A stretch of DNA of 64,000 bases. Origin: Caulobacter sp. SL161. GTDB taxonomy: Bacteria; Pseudomonadota; Alphaproteobacteria; Caulobacterales; Caulobacteraceae. Position 1 is the stretch's first letter. Every line of letters begins with the position of its first letter. Below are positions 58,947 to 64,000 of the stretch, one piece after another. The stretch is from the NCBI RefSeq assembly GCF_026672375.1, contig NZ_JAPPRA010000001.1, positions 1,612,001 through 1,676,000 on the forward strand, given 5' to 3'. Below the pieces are notes generated by a model. That model made no database searches, was not told the DNA's origin, and saw nothing but the letters and a program-made list of their open reading frames with translations. Made by a program: the position numbers and the translations under genes.

Positions 58947-60677
58947 ATGTTCTTCACCCGCACTGGCGCCAAGCCGACCATCCTCGATCAGGCTGTTCTG
59001 GTCGCGAAGCCGGCGGTGATCACCGCCATGGTCTTCAGCTTTTTTATCAACATCCTGGCCCTGGTCAGCCCGCTTTACATGCTGCAGGTCTATGACCGCG
59101 TGCTGTCCAGCCGCAACGTCTCGACCCTGGTTGTGCTGACGGTCATCTGCGTCTTCCTGTTTCTGGTCTATGGCCTGCTGGAAGCGCTGCGCACCCAGGT
59201 GCTGGTGCGCGGGGGGCTGAAGTTCGACGGCGTGGCCCGTGATCCGATCTTCAGGTCGGTGCTCGACTCGACCCTCAGCCGTCGCGGTCCCGGCAACCAG
59301 GCGTTCCGCGACATGGACCAGGTTCGCGACTTCATGACCAGCGGCCTGATCGCCTTCTGCGACGCGCCCTGGACGCCGGTGTTCGTGATCGTGTCGTGGA
59401 TGCTGCATCCCTTCTTCGGCATCCTGGCGATCATCAGCTGCTTCATCATCTTCGGCCTGGCCGTGATGAACGACAACGCCACCAAGAATCCCCTGCAAAT
59501 GGCGACCATGGCGTCGATCGCGGCCCAGAACGACGCCGGTTCGACCCTGCGCAACGCCGAGGTCATGAAGGCCATGGGCATGTGGGGCGGGCTGCAGGCG
59601 CGCTGGCGCGTGCGGCGCGACGAGCAGGTGGCCTGGCAGGCCGCCGCCAGCGACGCCGGCGGCGCGGTGATGTCGGGCATCAAGGTGTTCCGCAACATCG
59701 TCCAGACCCTGATCCTGGGCGGCGGGGCCTATCTGGCCATCGACGGCAAGATCTCGGCCGGCGCGATGATCGCCGGCTCGATCCTGGTCGGCCGCGCCCT
59801 GGCTCCGATCGAGGGCGCGGTGGGTCAGTGGAAGGGCTTCATCGGCGCGCGCGGCTCGTGGGACCGCCTGCAGACCATGCTGCGCGAGGAGAAGAGCGCT
59901 GACGACCACATGCCGCTGCCCGATCCGCGCGGCGTGCTCTCGGCCGAAGCCGCGTCGATCCTTCCGCCCGGCGCCCAGGCGCCGACCATGCGTCAGGCCA
60001 GCTTCCGCATCGACGCGGGCACGTCCGTCGCGATCGTCGGCCCCAGCGCGGCGGGCAAGTCGTCGCTGCTGCGCGGTATCGTCGGTGTCTGGCCCTGTGC
60101 GGCGGGCGTGATCCGTCTGGACGGCTACGACATCAAGCAATGGGATCCCGAGAAGCTGGGCCGCCACATCGGCTACCTGCCGCAGGACATCGAACTGTTC
60201 TCCGGCACTGTCGCCCAGAACATCGCCCGCTTTACCGAGTACGAGTCGCAGGAAGTCATCGATGCGGCGACCCTGGCGGGTGTCCACGAGATGATCCAGG
60301 CGTTGCCGATGGGCTATGACACGGCGATCGGCGAGGGCGGCGCCTCGCTGTCCGGCGGTCAGCGCCAGCGTCTGGCCCTGGCCCGCGCGGTGTTCCGCAT
60401 GCCGGCGCTGCTGGTGCTGGACGAGCCGAACGCCAGCCTCGATCAGGTGGGCGAAGTCGCCCTGATGGAGGCGATGAGCCGCCTGAAGGCGGCCAAGCGC
60501 ACTGTGGTGTTCGCCACCCACAAGGTGAACCTGCTGGGCATGGCCGACTACATCATGGTCATCAACCAGGGCGTGATCAGCGACTTTGGCGAGCGCGACG
60601 TGATGATGGCTAAGCTGACGGGCGCCGCGCCGCCGCAGCAGACCCCGCCGCCCGCGCCCGTACAGCGCGTTCAGTGA
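58947..60677 (+). CDS. rsaD: S-layer type I secretion ABC transporter RsaD
   Basis: A 576-residue inner-membrane ABC transporter that powers RsaA export. A membrane domain (about 20-320, several helices such as VFSFFINILALVSPLYM) is fused to an ATPase: Walker A GPSAAGKSS from residue 365, signature LSGGQRQR, Walker B ALLVLDEP. There is no C39 peptidase domain at the N-terminus, as expected for a substrate with an uncleaved C-terminal signal. It lies 246 bases after rsaA, past two hairpins, and 62 bases before rsaE. It closely matches the CB15 protein in length and order. Confidence 0.96.
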   Translation: MFFTRTGAKPTILDQAVLVAKPAVITAMVFSFFINILALVSPLYMLQVYDRVLSSRNVSTLVVLTVICVFLFLVYGLLEALRTQVLVRGGLKFDGVARDPIFRSVLDSTLSRRGPGNQAFRDMDQVRDFMTSGLIAFCDAPWTPVFVIVSWMLHPFFGILAIISCFIIFGLAVMNDNATKNPLQMATMASIAAQNDAGSTLRNAEVMKAMGMWGGLQARWRVRRDEQVAWQAAASDAGGAVMSGIKVFRNIVQTLILGGGAYLAIDGKISAGAMIAGSILVGRALAPIEGAVGQWKGFIGARGSWDRLQTMLREEKSADDHMPLPDPRGVLSAEAASILPPGAQAPTMRQASFRIDAGTSVAIVGPSAAGKSSLLRGIVGVWPCAAGVIRLDGYDIKQWDPEKLGRHIGYLPQDIELFSGTVAQNIARFTEYESQEVIDAATLAGVHEMIQALPMGYDTAIGEGGASLSGGQRQRLALARAVFRMPALLVLDEPNASLDQVGEVALMEAMSRLKAAKRTVVFATHKVNLLGMADYIMVINQGVISDFGERDVMMAKLTGAAPPQQTPPPAPVQRVQ

Positions 60678-60739
60678 CGCATCGCCCGTCGTCCCTTTTC
60701 TCGGCCGTTGTTCAACGCGCCCTTCAGGCTTGAGTCAGA

Positions 60740-62050
60740 ATGAAGCCCCCCAAGATCCAGCGTCCGACGGATAACTACAAACGCGTCGCCCAGATCGGCT
60801 ACGCGATCATCGCCATGACCTTCGTCGGCCTGCTCGGCTGGGCCGCTTTCGCCCCGCTCGACAGCGCGGTGATCGCCAACGGTGTCGTCTCGGCCGAGGG
60901 CAACCGGCGGACGATCCAGCACCTGGAGGGCGGCATCCTCAGCAAGATCCTCGTGCGCGAAGGCGACAAGGTGAAGGCCGGCCAGGTGCTGTTCGAGCTG
61001 GACCCGACCCAGGCCAACGCCGCCGCCGGCATCACGCGCAACCAATATGTCGCGCTGAAGGCTATGGAGGCCCGGTTGCTGGCCGAGCGCGATCAGCGCG
61101 CGACGATCGCCTTCCCCTCCGAGCTGACCAGCATGCGGAGCGACCCGATGGTCGCGCGCGCGATCGCCGATGAAGAAGGCCAGTTCAGAGAGCGCCGCCA
61201 GACGATCATGGGCCAGATCGCCCTGATGAACGGGCAGCGCGAGCAGTTCCAGAGCGAGATCGAAGGCATCGACCGCCAGACCCAGGGTCTGAAGGACCAG
61301 CTTGGCTTCATCGAGGACGAGCTGAACGACCTGCGCAAGCTCTATGACAAGGGTCTGGTGCCGCGGCCGCGACTGCTGGCGCTGGAGCGTGAACAGGCCT
61401 CGCTTTCAGGGGCCATCGGCCGGCTGACGGCCGACCGCTCCAAGGCCGTTCAGGGCGCGTCTGACACCCAGCTGAAGGTTCGTCAGATCAAACAGGAGTT
61501 CTTCGAGCAGGTCAGTCAGAGCATCACCGAGACCCGCGTCCGTCTGGCGGAGGTGACCGAGAAAGAGGTCGTGGCCTCCGACACCCAGAAGCGCATCCGC
61601 GTGGTGTCGCCGGTCAATGGCACGGCTCAGAATCTGCGCTTCTTCACCGAGGGGGCCGTGGTTCGCGCCGCCGAGCCGCTGATCGATATCGCGCCTGACG
61701 ACGAGGCCTTCGTGATCCAGGCGCACTTCCAGCCGACCGACGTGGATAATGTCCTTCCGGGTATGGTCACCGAGGTGCGTCTGCCGGCCTTCCACTCGCG
61801 GGAGATCCCGATCCTGAACGGCAAGATCGAGTCGTTGTCGCGCGACCGTCTCTCGGACCCGCAGAACAAGACCGACTACTTCCTCGGGATCGTGCGCGTG
61901 GACGTCAAGCAACTGCCGCCGCACCTGCGCGCCAAGGTCACCGCCGGCATGCCGGCTCAGGTGATTGTCCCGACGGGCGAGCGCACCGTGCTGCAGTACC
62001 TGTTCTCGCCGCTGCGAGACACCCTGCGCACCACGATGCGCGAGGAGTAA
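60740..62050 (+). CDS. rsaE: S-layer secretion membrane-fusion protein RsaE
   Basis: A 436-residue HlyD-family periplasmic adaptor. One N-terminal membrane helix (about 18-38, QIGYAIIAMTFVGLLGWAAF), a split lipoyl-like domain (GVVSAEGNRRTIQHLEGGIL), a long coiled-coil hairpin (about 110-270) and a C-terminal beta region (AGMPAQVIVPTGERTVLQYL) are all seen. It links RsaD to an outer-membrane TolC-like protein (RsaF), which is not in this window. The length equals that of the CB15 protein. Confidence 0.96.
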   Translation: MKPPKIQRPTDNYKRVAQIGYAIIAMTFVGLLGWAAFAPLDSAVIANGVVSAEGNRRTIQHLEGGILSKILVREGDKVKAGQVLFELDPTQANAAAGITRNQYVALKAMEARLLAERDQRATIAFPSELTSMRSDPMVARAIADEEGQFRERRQTIMGQIALMNGQREQFQSEIEGIDRQTQGLKDQLGFIEDELNDLRKLYDKGLVPRPRLLALEREQASLSGAIGRLTADRSKAVQGASDTQLKVRQIKQEFFEQVSQSITETRVRLAEVTEKEVVASDTQKRIRVVSPVNGTAQNLRFFTEGAVVRAAEPLIDIAPDDEAFVIQAHFQPTDVDNVLPGMVTEVRLPAFHSREIPILNGKIESLSRDRLSDPQNKTDYFLGIVRVDVKQLPPHLRAKVTAGMPAQVIVPTGERTVLQYLFSPLRDTLRTTMREE

Positions 62051-62111
62051 GTCAAAGGTTTCAAGGGCCTGATTTCCAAAGCTTTTCGGATTAGCGGCGC
62101 GGGCGGGTTAA

Positions 62112-63166
<1,055 letters not shown>

Positions 63167-63167
<1 letters not shown>

Positions 63168-63814
63168 TGAGCGCTTCCCTCGACATCGGGGGCGTCGTCA
63201 TCATCGGCGGCGGCGGCCACGCCAAGGTGGTCATCGAGAGCCTGCGGGCCTGCGGTGAGACCGTGGCGGCCATTGTCGACGCCGATCCGACGCCGCGCGC
63301 GGTGTTGGGCGTTCCGGTGTTGGGCGATGACCTGGCGCTGCCGACGCTGCGCGCGCAGGGGCTGTCCAGACTGTTCGTGGCGATCGGCGACAATCGGCTG
63401 CGTCAGAAGCTGGGCCGCAAGGCGCGCGACCACGGCTTTTCGCTGGTCAACGCCATCCATCCTTCGGCCGTGGTGTCGCCCAGCGCGCGTCTGGGCGAGG
63501 GGGTCGCGGTGATGGCCGGCGTCGCGATCAACGCCGACAGCTGGATCGACGATCTGGCGATCATCAACACCGGCGCGGTTGTCGACCATGACTGCCGCTT
63601 GGGCGCGTCCTGTCATCTGGGGCCCGCCTCGGCCCTGGCCGGCGGCGTGTCCGTGGGAGAGCGGGCTTTTCTCGGTGTGGGCGCCCGGGCCATACCCGGC
63701 GTATCGATCGGCGCCGATACGATCGTCGGGGCCGGCGGCGTGGTCGTGCGCGACCTTCCGGACTCGGTCCTTGCGATCGGCGTGCCGGCCAAGATCAAAG
63801 GAGACCGTTCGTGA
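63167..63814 (+). CDS. perB: GDP-perosamine N-acetyltransferase
   Basis: A 215-residue NeuD/PglD-type sugar acetyltransferase. The N-terminal nucleotide-sugar-binding Rossmann half (GGVVIIGGGGHAKVVIESL) is followed by a left-handed beta-helix of hexapeptide repeats (IINTGAVVDHDCRLGASCHL...SIGADTIVGAGGVVVRDL) that binds acetyl-CoA. DHDC holds the catalytic base histidine typical of the family. The order gmd-perB-per matches CB15, where PerB was shown to acetylate GDP-perosamine. It overlaps both neighbours by a few bases and is translationally coupled to them. Confidence 0.93.
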
Positions 63815-64000
63815 GTGATCTGCCGCGCATTTCCGTCGCCGCGCCGCGCCTGGACGGCAACGAACGCGACTATGTGCTGGAGTGCCTGGACTCCACCTGG
63901 ATCTCGTCGGCCGGCCGCTTCATCACCGATTTCGAACGCGCCTTCGCCGACTATTGCGGCGTCAAGCACGCGATCACCTGCAACAACGGCACCACCGCGC
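63811..64000 (+). CDS. per: GDP-perosamine synthase, 5' part
   Basis: It begins at GTG 63811 (overlapping the perB TGA, with AAGGAG 8 bases upstream) and runs off the window after 63 codons. The start SDLPRISVAAPRLDGNERDY and later FADYCGVKHAITCNNGTTA match the PLP-dependent aminotransferase that converts GDP-4-keto-6-deoxymannose to GDP-perosamine (Per/RfbE). The PLP-binding lysine lies beyond the window. N-acetylperosamine is the O-antigen sugar of Caulobacter smooth LPS, the S-layer's anchor. Confidence 0.93.
   Translation, partial: MSDLPRISVAAPRLDGNERDYVLECLDSTWISSAGRFITDFERAFADYCGVKHAITCNNGTTA

Overview
The window is a high-GC alphaproteobacterial chromosome segment that I assign to the genus Caulobacter. 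The strongest evidence is the right-hand end, where the S-layer gene rsaA is followed by its type I secretion genes rsaD and rsaE and then by the GDP-perosamine O-antigen genes gmd, perB and per. The first ~240 residues of RsaA and the rsaA leader match what I remember of C. crescentus, but the rest of RsaA differs and the protein is longer (about 1085 against 1026 residues). This is therefore a relative of CB15/NA1000 rather than that strain. Five TonB-dependent receptors (TBDRs) and several plant-polymer genes also fit Caulobacter.

Layout. 1-3.0 kb: an acyl-CoA ligase and a D-galactose-1-dehydrogenase-like oxidoreductase. 3.1-13.6 kb: a carbohydrate and TBDR module, with a GH3 beta-glucosidase, a LacI regulator, two LacI-type operators, a large TBDR and two flavin-dependent halogenases. 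13.6-19.8 kb: gene relics, a serine hydrolase, an M17 aminopeptidase, a cyclophilin and an MHS transporter. 19.8-26.7 kb: an ECF sigma / FecR / STN-TBDR signalling trio, with FecR frameshifted, then gamma-glutamyltransferase. 27.4-33 kb: an M14 metallopeptidase, a GntR regulator, a VOC protein and the broken tail of a GH43 xylosidase. 33-37.8 kb: a TBDR divergent from a TetR regulator with a perfect operator, YjbR, MsrA and tRNA-Ser. 38-41.8 kb: a frameshifted TBDR, then a 50-residue double-glycine-leader peptide gene with an upstream palindrome array and a downstream orphan gene. 41.9-50.5 kb: an ABC-F ATPase and a TBDR-SapC-cupin-halogenase cluster. 50.5-55.2 kb: a leftward XRE/unknown/FkbM/glycosyltransferase set, divergent from rsaA. 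55.4-64 kb: rsaADE and the perosamine genes, the last of which runs off the end.

How the genes work together. RsaD and RsaE, with an outer-membrane partner not in this window, should export RsaA. gmd, PerB and Per should make N-acetylperosamine for the smooth LPS that anchors the S-layer. The TBDRs sit beside matching regulators (LacI, TetR, ECF/FecR) or beside halogenase/SapC genes, which suggests regulated uptake of sugars and other scarce nutrients. The least explained element is the small GG-leader peptide gene at 41.1 kb. Two genes (FecR and the 38 kb TBDR) carry single-base frameshifts that could be real lesions or base-call errors.
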